DNA of 64,000 nt from Pseudomonadota bacterium (GTDB lineage Bacteria; Pseudomonadota; Alphaproteobacteria; Dongiales; Dongiaceae). Shown piece by piece: positions 8,840-16,954 of the stretch. Made by a program: the position numbers and the translations under genes. Each line of letters opens with the position of its first letter. Positions within the stretch are counted from its first letter, which is position 1. The stretch spans positions 162,817-226,816 of the forward strand of contig JAJYUT010000009.1 of assembly GCA_021792365.1 (NCBI GenBank), given 5' to 3'. The notes below the pieces were generated by a model that was not told the DNA's origin, did no database searches, and was given only the letters and a program-made list of their open reading frames with translations.

Positions 8840-8965
8840 GCTCTTAAGAGTCCCCTGTAAGCGCCTCTAAAAGGTTATAGTTCTGCGGCGCGAGGGCCGG
8901 CAAGCCTGGACCTTGGGCGGACAGGCGTGCATTCTCCCCAGCCGAAGGGGTGACTCGGCTAGTCG

Positions 8966-9835
8966 GTGAGGGGCCTGATCGTGGTTTTGTTCGACGGCGT
9001 CGCCGTGCGTTATGGCGCTGGGCCGGAAGTGCTGCGCGGCATCTCCTTCACCCTGGCGCCCGGCTCGTTCCATTTCCTGGTCGGGCCAAGCGGCGCGGGC
9101 AAGTCCTCCCTGCTGAAGCTGATCTATCTCGGCCTGCGCCCCGCCGCCGGCCGGGTCGAGCTGTTCGGCCGCAACGTCTCGGTCCTGAAGCGCTCGGATT
9201 ATCCCGCCATGCGCCGGCGCATCGGCGTCGTGTTCCAGGATTTCCGCCTGATCGACCATCTCTCCGCCATCGACAACGTGGCGCTGCCTTTGCGCATCGC
9301 CGGCGTGCGCGAGAGCGACATCAGGCGTCACGTGCCGGAGCTGCTGGCCTGGGTGGGCCTCAAGCATCACCTCGACGCCCTGCCCGCGACCCTCTCCGGC
9401 GGCCAGCAGCAGCGCGTGGCGATCGCGCGCGCCGTCATCTCCCGGCCCAGCCTGCTGCTGGCCGACGAGCCGACCGGCAATGTCGATGACGGCATCGGCG
9501 TGCGGCTCATGTACCTGTTCGAGGAGTTGAACAAGATGGGCACGACGGTGGTGATCGCCACCCACAACGAGGGGCTCGTCGGTCGCTTCACCCATCGCCA
9601 GCTCCGCATCGCCAACGGCACCGTGCGATTGGTCGATCCCGCCGCCGCGATGCCGCTCGCGCAATCCCAGGCCGCTACGCAGCCCCAGATCGACATGCGG
9701 CATGGGACGGCTGCCCAGCCCGAGCCTGCCGCACAGGGCGATGCCGGCGCGCGGCAGATGCAGGCGGGGCGGGAATACGCCGCCGATGAGCGTGATCCCG
9801 GAGAGCCGCATCGCACCTGGGAGGAGCCGGCCTGA
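8966..9835 (+). CDS. ftsE: Cell division ATP-binding protein FtsE
   Basis: FtsE is the cytoplasmic ATPase of the FtsEX complex, which controls septal peptidoglycan hydrolases. The sequence shows Walker A GPSGAGKSS, the ABC signature LSGGQQQRVAIARA, Walker B LLLADEPTGNVD and the switch histidine in VVIATHNEGL. The likely start is GTG at 8966. The protein has 289 residues, about 60 more than a typical FtsE. The extra part is a polar tail rich in Gln, Ala and Pro after about residue 225. The stop codon is separated from the ftsX start by a single base, so the genes are coupled. Confidence 0.93.
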   Translation: MRGLIVVLFDGVAVRYGAGPEVLRGISFTLAPGSFHFLVGPSGAGKSSLLKLIYLGLRPAAGRVELFGRNVSVLKRSDYPAMRRRIGVVFQDFRLIDHLSAIDNVALPLRIAGVRESDIRRHVPELLAWVGLKHHLDALPATLSGGQQQRVAIARAVISRPSLLLADEPTGNVDDGIGVRLMYLFEELNKMGTTVVIATHNEGLVGRFTHRQLRIANGTVRLVDPAAAMPLAQSQAATQPQIDMRHGTAAQPEPAAQGDAGARQMQAGREYAADERDPGEPHRTWEEPA

Positions 9836-9836
9836 C

Positions 9837-10730
9837 ATGCTGCGCTTCCGCACAGACCTGCCGCTCGACCGCGACCAGACCGCGCGCTTCCTGCCCTGGA
9901 TCATCGGCTTCATGGTCTATCTCGCCATCATCGCGGCGACCATCGCGCTGCTGGTCCATCACGCGACCCAGCGCTGGCAGCGCGATTTGAGCGGCCAGCT
10001 CACCATCGAGCTGCCGGTGCTGGAGAACGAGGATGCGGATTCGCGCCGGCAGCGCGTCGATGCTGCGGTGGAGGAGATCGCCGACACCAACGGCATCATC
10101 GGCACGCGCCTGCTGGACGAAGCGGAGATGCGTCGCCTGCTGCAGCCCTGGCTGGGCGATCAGGTGGACCAGCTCGGGATCCCGCTGCCCGATCTGGTCG
10201 CGGTATCCCTTGCGCCCGACATCAGCCCCAATCTCTCCGAGCTGGCCGAGCGCCTGCAGGCGGTCTCGCCCGGCGCGGTGATCGAGGATCACGTCGCGTT
10301 CAATGCCGGCGCGATCGGCTTCCTGCGCACGATCGAGGTGGTGGCGATCAGCCTGCTCGTTCTGGTGCTGGCGGCGACCGCGGGCGTGGTCGCCTTTACG
10401 GCGCGCGCGGGCCTCTCCATCCATCGCCGCATCGTCGAGGTCGTGCACCTGGTCGGCGCGCATGATTCCTATGTCGCGCGCCAGTTCCAGGCCCAGGCCT
10501 TCCGCTACGGCTTCTACGGCGCCTTCATCGGCTCGCTGCTGGCGACCGCGACCCTGCTCATGGCCGCCATCTTCGCCACCCGCGGCGCCGCGCCCATGAC
10601 CGCCGTGGTCCGCACCTTCGAGCCCTGGATGATCTGGCCCCTCGTCCTCATCCCCCTCGCCGCCATCCTGATCGCCATGGTGACCGTCCGCATCGCGGTC
10701 CTGACCGCGCTCAGACGGATGGCGTATTAG
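9837..10730 (+). CDS. ftsX: Cell division membrane protein FtsX
   Basis: FtsX is the membrane partner of FtsE and passes ATP-driven changes to periplasmic cell-wall hydrolases. The 297-residue protein has an N-terminal membrane segment (IIGFMVYLAIIAATIALLV), a periplasmic loop of about 150 residues and three further membrane segments in the C-terminal half, the normal FtsX plan. I start at the ATG at 9837, one base after the ftsE stop; the frame is open further upstream but lies inside ftsE. Confidence 0.92.
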   Translation: MLRFRTDLPLDRDQTARFLPWIIGFMVYLAIIAATIALLVHHATQRWQRDLSGQLTIELPVLENEDADSRRQRVDAAVEEIADTNGIIGTRLLDEAEMRRLLQPWLGDQVDQLGIPLPDLVAVSLAPDISPNLSELAERLQAVSPGAVIEDHVAFNAGAIGFLRTIEVVAISLLVLVLAATAGVVAFTARAGLSIHRRIVEVVHLVGAHDSYVARQFQAQAFRYGFYGAFIGSLLATATLLMAAIFATRGAAPMTAVVRTFEPWMIWPLVLIPLAAILIAMVTVRIAVLTALRRMAY

Positions 10731-10754
10731 CCCGCCGGCCCGCGCTTCTTTCGC

Positions 10755-10790
10755 TGTCATCCCGGGCGCGCGCGGCGCGACCCGGGACCA
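10755..10790. repeat. Dispersed intergenic palindromic repeat, copy 2
   Basis: This copy carries TGTCATCCCGGGCG and CCCGGGACC around a GCGCG-rich centre, so it can fold into a strong hairpin. It lies just after the ftsX stop codon and matches the element at 3521-3559. Confidence 0.6.
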
Positions 10791-10853
10791 GAGAAAAGGT
10801 GCGGAAGCCCCGATGCATGACATCGCCCCCTTCCTCTGCTAAGAGCGATTCCC

Positions 10854-11546
10854 ATGAGGAGCGCGCGAATCAGTTTCCGGGATCAGCGCCACGCCCCGGC
10901 GAGTCTGGGGCGGCGCCTGTTCCATGCCGCGCTGGCGCTCCTCGTCCTGTGGCTGGGCGGGTTCCTGGCCTTCGCCGCCGCCATCCCCGCCACGGTGCCG
11001 GAGCCAGAGCGTCCGGTGGATGCGATCGTGGTGCTGACCGGCGGCGATGTGCGCCTGGCGGAAGGCTTCGCGCTGCTCGACCGGGGCCTTGCGCGCAAGC
11101 TGCTGATCTCCGGCGTCTCCGCCGGAGTCGACCTGCCGGCCCTCATCGACACGCTGGACGGCAATCCCCGGCCGGACCAAGCGCTGCTCGATTGCTGCGT
11201 CACCCTCGGCTATGACGCGCGCTCGACCGAGGGCAATGCGCGCGAGAGCCTGCGCTGGCTCACCGACAACAACTTCGCCAGCCTGCGGCTGGTCACCGCC
11301 AGCTATCACATCAACCGCAGCCTGCTGGAGTTCCGCCGCGTGATGCCGGGCGTCACCATCGTTCCCAACCCGGTCTTCCCGCGCCAGATGCAGGACCCCT
11401 ACTGGTTCGTGCGGCCGCACACGCTCATCCTGCTGGTCAACGAATATCACAAGTATCTGGCCGCCGCCGCCCGCGCGCGGGTCGGCGATGCCGGCAACGC
11501 CGCCGCCGGCCTCGCCACCCGCCTCGCCGCTGCGGTCGGGTTGTGA
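10854..11546 (+). CDS. YdcF family (DUF218) protein
   Basis: This 230-residue protein has one N-terminal membrane segment (about residues 22-48) followed by the DUF218 domain, including DAIVVLTGG near the start and the ST-x-NA-x-ES motif (RSTEGNARESL). DUF218 proteins (YdcF, SanA, ElyC) are linked to cell-envelope maintenance, but the reaction is unknown. The gene lies between ftsX and plsC on the same strand, with 37 bases to the next start, so an envelope-related operon is likely. Confidence 0.85.
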   Translation: MRSARISFRDQRHAPASLGRRLFHAALALLVLWLGGFLAFAAAIPATVPEPERPVDAIVVLTGGDVRLAEGFALLDRGLARKLLISGVSAGVDLPALIDTLDGNPRPDQALLDCCVTLGYDARSTEGNARESLRWLTDNNFASLRLVTASYHINRSLLEFRRVMPGVTIVPNPVFPRQMQDPYWFVRPHTLILLVNEYHKYLAAAARARVGDAGNAAAGLATRLAAAVGL

Positions 11547-11583
11547 TGCGCGGCGGTCGCGCGCCGACGGCCTGGGTCCACCC

Positions 11584-12294
11584 ATGACCACGCTCCGCTC
11601 GCTCCTGTTCAACCTCGCCAATTTCGTCTGGTCGCTGGTCATGCACGTCGTCTGCCTGCCGCTGCTGCTGGCGCCGGCGGCATGGGTGTGGAAGGCGGCG
11701 CATCTGTGGATCGACGGCACGCTGTTCCTGCTGCGCGTGATCTGCGGATTGGGCTGCCGCGAGATCGGCCTCGAGCACTTCCCGAAAGGCCCGGCGATCA
11801 TCGCCGCCAAGCATCAATCGGCCTGGGAGACGCTGTTCCTCTCGCGCCGCCTCAACCGCCCGGCCTTCATCCTGAAGCGCGAGCTGCTGATGATCCCGCT
11901 CTTCGGCTGGTTCCTGCGCAAGACCGGCATGATCGCGGTCGATCGCACCGGCAAGGCGGCCGCGCTGAAGCAGATGGTGCGCGATGCCGGCGCCGCCTTC
12001 GCCGCGGGGCGGCAGATCATCATCTTCCCCGAAGGCACGCGCGTCGCGCCCGGCACGCACCGGCCCTACCAGCCCGGCATCGCCGCGCTCTACAGCCAGC
12101 TCAACGTCCCGGTGGTGCCGGTCGCGCTCAATTCCGGCCTCTATTGGAGTCGCCAGGCCTTCACCAAGAAGCCCGGCCGGATCCTGATCGAATATCTCCC
12201 GCCCATCCCGCCCGGCCTCGGCCGCAAGGCCTTCATGGCCGAATTGGAAGCCCGCCTCGAGCCGGCGGCGCAGAGGCTGCTCACCGGTCTCTAG
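11584..12294 (+). CDS. plsC: 1-acyl-sn-glycerol-3-phosphate acyltransferase
   Basis: PlsC adds the second acyl chain to lysophosphatidic acid to give phosphatidic acid at the inner membrane. The catalytic block reads KHQSAWET, which is H-x4-E where the canonical motif is H-x4-D. The phosphate-binding motif FPEGTR and the following VPVVPVALNSG block are intact. A hydrophobic N-terminal region of about 55 residues anchors the protein. The chosen ATG at 11584 gives 236 residues, normal for the family. It is the last gene of the ftsE-ftsX-ydcF-plsC run. Confidence 0.9.
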   Translation: MTTLRSLLFNLANFVWSLVMHVVCLPLLLAPAAWVWKAAHLWIDGTLFLLRVICGLGCREIGLEHFPKGPAIIAAKHQSAWETLFLSRRLNRPAFILKRELLMIPLFGWFLRKTGMIAVDRTGKAAALKQMVRDAGAAFAAGRQIIIFPEGTRVAPGTHRPYQPGIAALYSQLNVPVVPVALNSGLYWSRQAFTKKPGRILIEYLPPIPPGLGRKAFMAELEARLEPAAQRLLTGL

Positions 12295-12315
12295 CTATCC
12301 CGGGCGATCAGCGTT

Positions 12316-12343
12316 TTGACGGCTTGTCACTATCGCCTATACT
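12316..12343 (+). promoter_or_regulatory. Sigma-70-type promoter
   Basis: TTGACG at 12316-12321 and TATACT at 12338-12343 are separated by 16 bases, about 80 bases before the DUF4242 gene. It would also serve the regulator gene downstream. Confidence 0.55.
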
Positions 12344-12424
12344 CAATGTCAATATTGCCATCTCGCCTGCTCCAGGCGACCGCCTTACCTTGCCGCCGTC
12401 TGCGTCTAAGCAAGGAGACGTTCT

Positions 12425-12700
12425 ATGAAGCAGTACGTGATCGAGCGTGATCTTCCGGGAGTCGGCAACCTGACAGGCCAACAGCTCAAGGAAGCCGCCG
12501 CGAAGTCCAACGACGCGCTTGCCAGGCTGGCTGGCAAGGCACAGTGGATCCAGTCCTTCGTGGCGGACAACAAGACCTTCTGCATCTACTTGGCCGAGAC
12601 CGAGGCGGACGTGCGTGAGCACGCGCGTATCAGCGGATTCCCCGCGACCAAGATCACCGCAATCGCGGACGTGATTGATCCCATGACCGCGACCCGATAG
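12425..12700 (+). CDS. DUF4242 domain protein
   Basis: This is a 91-residue protein made almost entirely of a DUF4242 domain (start MKQYVIERDLPGVG; later QWIQSFVADNKTFCIYLAE and ARISGFPATKI). The compact alpha/beta size and the tendency to sit beside regulators are typical of the family. No activity is established. AAGGAGA lies directly upstream of the ATG. The following AraC/GlxA regulator is on the same strand after 87 bases, and the two may be co-transcribed from the promoter at 12316. Confidence 0.82.
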   Translation: MKQYVIERDLPGVGNLTGQQLKEAAAKSNDALARLAGKAQWIQSFVADNKTFCIYLAETEADVREHARISGFPATKITAIADVIDPMTATR

Positions 12701-12787
12701 GGATCGGTCCGCGCCGCCTGGCTGCCGGGCAGCCGGGCGGTGCGGATTGAAAAGCGTCGGGTTGTGGTCGGAAGAGAAGAGCGCACC

Positions 12788-13822
12788 ATGCTTGACGTGA
12801 CCGTCCTCCTCCTGAACGACAACTACGCCTCGACCGCCATCGGTCCCATAGAGGTCTTCCACAGCGCCGGTCTGCTGTGGAACGCCTTGAAGGGAGAAGC
12901 GCCCGAGCCCCGCTGCCGCGTCACCATCGCCTCGCTGGATGGCGCAAGCGTGACGAGTCCGTACTCCCTGCGGCTTAGCCCGCAAGTATCCATTCACGAC
13001 ATCGAGCACACCGACGTGATCATGGTCCCCGCCTCCGGCTTTGGTCTCCAGGACCAGTTCGCGCGTCACGCCGCGATCTTTCCCTGGCTGAGGGATCGGG
13101 CCGCGCGCGGTGCGCACATCGCCGGGATCTGCACCGGCGCGGCCTATCTGGCCGAGGCCGGCCTCCTGGACGGGCGGCTGGCGACAACCCATTGGGCCGT
13201 TGCCGACGATTTCCGCCGCCGCTATCCCAAGGTGGACTGGCATCCGGAACGATTCGTGACTGAAGACAGGCGGATGCTCTGCAGCGGCGGAGTCTACGCC
13301 TCGATCGACCTCAGCCTTTATCTCGTGGAGAAATTCTGCGGCCACGAGATCGCGCTGCAATGCGCGAAGGCGCTGCTCCTCGACATGCCTCGGACCAATC
13401 AATCGGGCTATGCCGTCTTGCCGGTTTCCCGGCCGCACGACGATGACAAGATCCGGGCCGCCGAAGCGTATATAGAGAAGCATTTCGCCAGCGATATCTC
13501 TGTCGAGCGGGTCGCCCGCCACATCCATATGAGCCCGCGCAACTTCATCCGCCGCTTCAAGAGCGCCACCGGACGGCTGCCTGGAAACTACCTGCAGGCG
13601 CTTCGGATCATCATCGCCAAGAAGATGCTCGAGGACGGTCGGCAGTCCGTGCAGGCCATCAGCGCTGCGGTGGGGTATGACGACGCGGCGTTCTTTCGCA
13701 AGCTGTTCAAGCGTTCGACCGGGATGACGCCGGGCGAATACCGCGAAAGATTTGCCGGCCCGCGCTATCGGGCGCCACGCCGGGCCACAGAGTCTCCCCA
13801 AGCCGCCGGCGAGCATGCTTGA
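12788..13822 (+). CDS. GlxA family transcriptional regulator (DJ-1/PfpI domain plus AraC helix-turn-helix)
   Basis: The N-terminal half (about residues 1-190) is a DJ-1/PfpI-like domain with the nucleophile-elbow motif GICTGAAYLAEAGLLDG. The C-terminal half is an AraC-type double helix-turn-helix, with VERVARHIHMSPRNFIRRFK and AISAAVGYDDAAFFRKLFK. Such regulators often control catabolism of amines or amino-acid derivatives; the ligand here is unknown. I start at the ATG at 12788 because GGAAGAGAAGAG lies just upstream; an in-frame codon at 12740 is less likely. The protein has 344 residues, normal for the family. Confidence 0.88.
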   Translation: MLDVTVLLLNDNYASTAIGPIEVFHSAGLLWNALKGEAPEPRCRVTIASLDGASVTSPYSLRLSPQVSIHDIEHTDVIMVPASGFGLQDQFARHAAIFPWLRDRAARGAHIAGICTGAAYLAEAGLLDGRLATTHWAVADDFRRRYPKVDWHPERFVTEDRRMLCSGGVYASIDLSLYLVEKFCGHEIALQCAKALLLDMPRTNQSGYAVLPVSRPHDDDKIRAAEAYIEKHFASDISVERVARHIHMSPRNFIRRFKSATGRLPGNYLQALRIIIAKKMLEDGRQSVQAISAAVGYDDAAFFRKLFKRSTGMTPGEYRERFAGPRYRAPRRATESPQAAGEHA

Positions 13823-13922
13823 CGTGCATCGCCGCTACCGCGTTGCCGACAGCTAACCGCAACGACCGTGCTTGGGCATCCCGCACTGCTCCCGGTCAGC
13901 AACGGGCGCGGGCTGGCCGCGA

Positions 13923-13977
13923 TTGTCCACAGGCGCCGCGCAACTCTGCCTGCGAGTCCTGTGGATAATGTGGATAA
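13923..13977. promoter_or_regulatory. Cluster of DnaA-box sequences
   Basis: Two perfect 9-mers TGTGGATAA (the reverse of TTATCCACA) lie back to back at 13960-13968 and 13969-13977. A one-mismatch box, TTGTCCACA, lies on the plus strand at 13923-13931. The cluster is about 190 bases before nrdJ. DnaA is known to regulate ribonucleotide reductase genes in other bacteria; control of nrdJ by DnaA here is inference. Confidence 0.6.
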
Positions 13978-14040
13978 CTTCGTTTTCACAATGTTCTGCA
14001 ATATCTTGGTGTGGCCGGCCTGGGGATAAGTTTGGGTGAA

Positions 14041-14060
14041 CCCTGTTGAAACAAACAGGG
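14041..14060. promoter_or_regulatory. Hairpin in the nrdJ leader
   Basis: CCCTGTT and AACAGGG pair as a 7-bp stem around six bases, about 105 bases before the nrdJ start. No T-run follows, so an operator or leader structure is more likely than a terminator. Confidence 0.35.
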
Positions 14061-14164
14061 AACATTCATTCGACTCCTGTGGAGCGATTTGCTAGCCTCT
14101 TTGCCCCGCCGATGGTTAAAGCGGCGTCCCGAGCACACATATCGATAGGGTTGAGGATTAGGTG

Positions 14165-16513
14165 ATGGCGCAGGTAGCCGCGATCTCGCAGCAGATCTGG
14201 GACATGAAATACCGGCTCAAGGGGCCGGACGGCGCGCCGGTCGACAAGACGATCGAGGATAGCTGGCGCCGGGTGGCCGACGCGCTCGCGGAAGCCGAGG
14301 CGCCCGAGATCCGCGCCCAGTGGGCGGAGGCCTTCTACGACGCCCTCTCCGGCTTCAAGTATCTGCCCGCCGGCCGCATCCTCGCCGGCGCCGGCGCCAA
14401 GCGCAACGTGACGCTCTTCAACTGCTTCGTCATGGGCACCGTCCCGGACGACATGAGCGGCATCTTCGAGCACCTGCGCGAGGCCGCGCTCACCATGCAG
14501 CAGGGCGGCGGCATCGGCTACGACTTCTCGACCCTGCGCCCCAAGGGCGCGCTGGTGAAGGGCGTCGGCGCCGACGCGTCCGGCCCGCTCAGCTTCATGG
14601 ATGTGTGGGACGCGATGTGCCGCACCATCATGTCCGCCGGCCACCGCCGCGGCGCCATGATGGCGACCATGCGCTGCGACCATCCGGACATCGAGAGCTT
14701 CATCGAGGCCAAGCAGCAGCCCGGCCGCCTGCGCATGTTCAACCTCTCCGTCCTCGTCACCGATGCCTTCATGCAGGCGGTGAAGGAGGACGGCTCCTGG
14801 GAGCTGAAGTTCAACGGCACCACCTGGCGCGTGGTGCGCGCGCGCGAGCTGTGGGACCGCATCATGCGCGCGACCTATGCCGCAGCGGAGCCGGGCGTGA
14901 TCTTCATCGACCGCATCAACCGCGCCAACAACCTTGCCTATTGCGAGACCATCCAGGCGACCAATCCCTGCGGCGAGCAGCCTCTGCCGCCCTATGGCGC
15001 GTGCCTGCTCGGCTCGATCAATCTCACCACCTTGATCCGCGACCCCTTCAGCCCGGAGGCGCATCTCGACCTCGCGGAGCTCGAGCGCCTGGTGCGCGTC
15101 GCCGTGCGCATGATGGACAACGTGGTGGACGTCTCCAATTTCCCGCTGCCGCAGCAGACCCACGAGGCGCATTCCAAGCGCCGCATCGGGCTCGGCGTCA
15201 CCGGCCTCGCCGATGCGCTCATCCTGTGCGAGGCGCGCTACGGCAGCGCGCGCGCGGTCGAGCTGACCGACCAGTGGATGCGCGCCCTGACCCGCGCCGC
15301 CTATCTCGCCTCGGTCGAGATCGCCAGGGAGAAGGGCCCGTTCCCGCTGTTCGACCGCGACGCGTATCTCAAGAGCGAATTCGTCAAGACACTGGGCGAG
15401 GACGTGCAGGACGCGATCGCCGCGCATGGCATCCGCAACGCGCTGGTGACCTCGATCGCGCCGACCGGCACCATCTCGCTGTTCGCCGACAACGTCTCCT
15501 CGGGGCTGGAGCCGGTCTTCAGCTTCAAATACACCCGGAACGTCCTGCTGCCCGACGGCTCGCGCCAGGCGGAGGAGGTGAGCGACCATGCCTACCGCCT
15601 CTATCACCGCCTGAAGGGCGAGGATGCGCCGCTGCCCGATTACTTCGTCGATGCGCAGACGCTCTCGCCGCAGGACCACGTCCTGATGCAGGCGACGGTT
15701 CAGCGCCACATCGACAGCTCGATTTCCAAGACCATCAATTGCCCGGTCGACCTCTCCTTCGAGGCCTTCAAGGACGTCTACATGATGGCCTATGACACCG
15801 GCTGCAAAGGCTGCACCACCTATCGCCCGAACGAGGTGACCGGCGCCGTGCTGGAACTTGCGAAGGACAGGGAGAAGGCGCGCCAGCCCGAGCTGCCGCT
15901 CGGCTACAAGGCCGAGACCAGGCCGCAGGACATCTACGAGGCCGGCGCCGTGGTCTACATGACCCAGCCGCTCGACCGGCCCGAGGCCCTGCCCGGCCAG
16001 ACCTACAAGGTGCGCTGGCCGGAGAGCGACCACGCCATCTACATCACGCTCAACGACATCGTGCAGGACGGTCGCCGCCGGCCGTTCGAGATCTTCATCA
16101 ACTCCAAGAACATGGAGCACTACGCCTGGACCGTGGGCCTGACGCGCATGATCTCGGCCGTGTTCCGCCGCGGCGGCGACGTCTCGTTCGTGGTGGAGGA
16201 ATTGAAGGCCGTGTTCGACCCACGCGGCGGCTCCTGGGTCGACGGCAAATACGTCCCCTCGCTCCTGGCCGCGATCGGCGACGTGATCGAGCGCCACATG
16301 ATCGCCATCGGATTCTTGCCGGATCCCCGCAAGGAGCAGGAAGAGCTGCAGCACATGGCCGCCCGCAAGGTCGCCAACCTCGCCGACGGCCTCGGCAACG
16401 GCGACGCCGGCAGCATGCGCCTGCGCCACTGCCCCAAATGCAACTCGCCGAGCCTCATCCGCCAGGAAGGGTGCGACCTCTGCACGAGCTGCGGCTACAG
16501 CAAGTGCGGGTAG
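14165..16513 (+). CDS. nrdJ: Adenosylcobalamin-dependent (class II) ribonucleotide reductase
   Basis: This enzyme reduces ribonucleotides to deoxyribonucleotides using adenosylcobalamin as radical source, in the cytoplasm and without need of oxygen. Visible motifs are the redox cysteine in LFNCFVMG, the substrate loop QQGGGIGYDFS, the active-site NPCGEQPLPPYGACLLGSIN, and PTGTISLFADN. The C-terminus carries cysteine pairs (CPKCNSP, CDLCTSCGYSKCG) that probably re-reduce the active site. The length of 782 residues fits the shorter NrdJ form without an ATP cone. ATG at 14165 and GTG at 14162 are both possible starts. Confidence 0.93.
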   Translation: MAQVAAISQQIWDMKYRLKGPDGAPVDKTIEDSWRRVADALAEAEAPEIRAQWAEAFYDALSGFKYLPAGRILAGAGAKRNVTLFNCFVMGTVPDDMSGIFEHLREAALTMQQGGGIGYDFSTLRPKGALVKGVGADASGPLSFMDVWDAMCRTIMSAGHRRGAMMATMRCDHPDIESFIEAKQQPGRLRMFNLSVLVTDAFMQAVKEDGSWELKFNGTTWRVVRARELWDRIMRATYAAAEPGVIFIDRINRANNLAYCETIQATNPCGEQPLPPYGACLLGSINLTTLIRDPFSPEAHLDLAELERLVRVAVRMMDNVVDVSNFPLPQQTHEAHSKRRIGLGVTGLADALILCEARYGSARAVELTDQWMRALTRAAYLASVEIAREKGPFPLFDRDAYLKSEFVKTLGEDVQDAIAAHGIRNALVTSIAPTGTISLFADNVSSGLEPVFSFKYTRNVLLPDGSRQAEEVSDHAYRLYHRLKGEDAPLPDYFVDAQTLSPQDHVLMQATVQRHIDSSISKTINCPVDLSFEAFKDVYMMAYDTGCKGCTTYRPNEVTGAVLELAKDREKARQPELPLGYKAETRPQDIYEAGAVVYMTQPLDRPEALPGQTYKVRWPESDHAIYITLNDIVQDGRRRPFEIFINSKNMEHYAWTVGLTRMISAVFRRGGDVSFVVEELKAVFDPRGGSWVDGKYVPSLLAAIGDVIERHMIAIGFLPDPRKEQEELQHMAARKVANLADGLGNGDAGSMRLRHCPKCNSPSLIRQEGCDLCTSCGYSKCG

Positions 16514-16520
16514 GTGCCGA

Positions 16521-16733
16521 ATGCGAGACTTCGCGTCTCAGATCTATGCCGCTGTTCGCTCAAGCCGGCTCAAAGAACCCTTCAACGCCGACATGGTACG
16601 GCGCGCGTGCCCTGGATGGGCAGATAAGACCTATAGTGTCTTTCTGAGTAAGCACGCGGTTGGAAACGGCACCACTACAGAGTTATTCATTCGGATCGCG
16701 CCGGGGAGTTACAAACTCAACGTACTCGGGTGA
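16521..16733 (+). CDS. Small conserved-looking hypothetical protein
   Basis: This 70-residue protein begins seven bases after the nrdJ stop, with GGTAGGTG before the ATG. The sequence is balanced and protein-like (for example KEPFNADMVRRACPGWADKT and TELFIRIAPGSYKLN), with no membrane segment. It resembles a small alpha/beta or winged-helix fold, but I do not recognise the family. It could be translated from the nrdJ transcript, or it may belong to the accessory block that begins with the transposase remnant downstream. Confidence 0.55.
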   Translation: MRDFASQIYAAVRSSRLKEPFNADMVRRACPGWADKTYSVFLSKHAVGNGTTTELFIRIAPGSYKLNVLG

Positions 16734-16791
16734 AGTGCTTGAAACAATGTGAGGGAGCAAGCCAGAAACAGGGTCAGAGTCGATTCCCCTG

Positions 16792-16934
16792 CTCGCCTCA
16801 TTGATCGAACCTTATAAGCTGAACGACATCGACCCACAGGCCTATCTCGCCGTATCCTCGCCCGCATCGCCAACGATCATCCGATCAATCGGATCGACGA
16901 GCTCCTGCCGTGGGCATGGGCTGGCCAACGCTGA
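16792..16934 (+). pseudogene. IS66-family transposase (TnpC) C-terminal remnant
   Basis: The first frame reads LASLIEPYKLNDIDPQAYLA. After a frameshift near 16853 it continues LARIANDHPINRIDELLPWAW and stops at 16932. This is the typical IS66 TnpC ending (the K-LN-x-DPQA and IDELLPW motifs). No other part of the element is visible. The 12-mer GGTCAGAGTCGA just upstream (16772-16783) also occurs at 4619-4630. Confidence 0.75.
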
Positions 16935-16954
16935 ATGCGGGGCCGACGCTCCGA

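Larger units (their letters stand above)
13823..14164. other. Gene-free regulatory stretch before nrdJ
   Basis: This stretch is more AT-rich than its surroundings. It contains a small cluster of DnaA-box sequences (13923-13977) and a hairpin (14041-14060). I see no supported gene. Confidence 0.6.

Noticed and set aside
13992..14012. Possible NrdR box before nrdJ (CTGCAATATCTTGGTGT)
   Set aside because: Too many mismatches to the consensus, and no second box at helical spacing.
14066..16429. 787-codon frame opposite nrdJ
   Set aside because: nrdJ shows all catalytic motifs; the opposite frame is His/Gly/Arg-rich with no recognisable domain.
16772..16783. GGTCAGAGTCGA shared with 4619-4630
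   Set aside because: Only 12 bases match, and no larger shared element could be traced around either copy.
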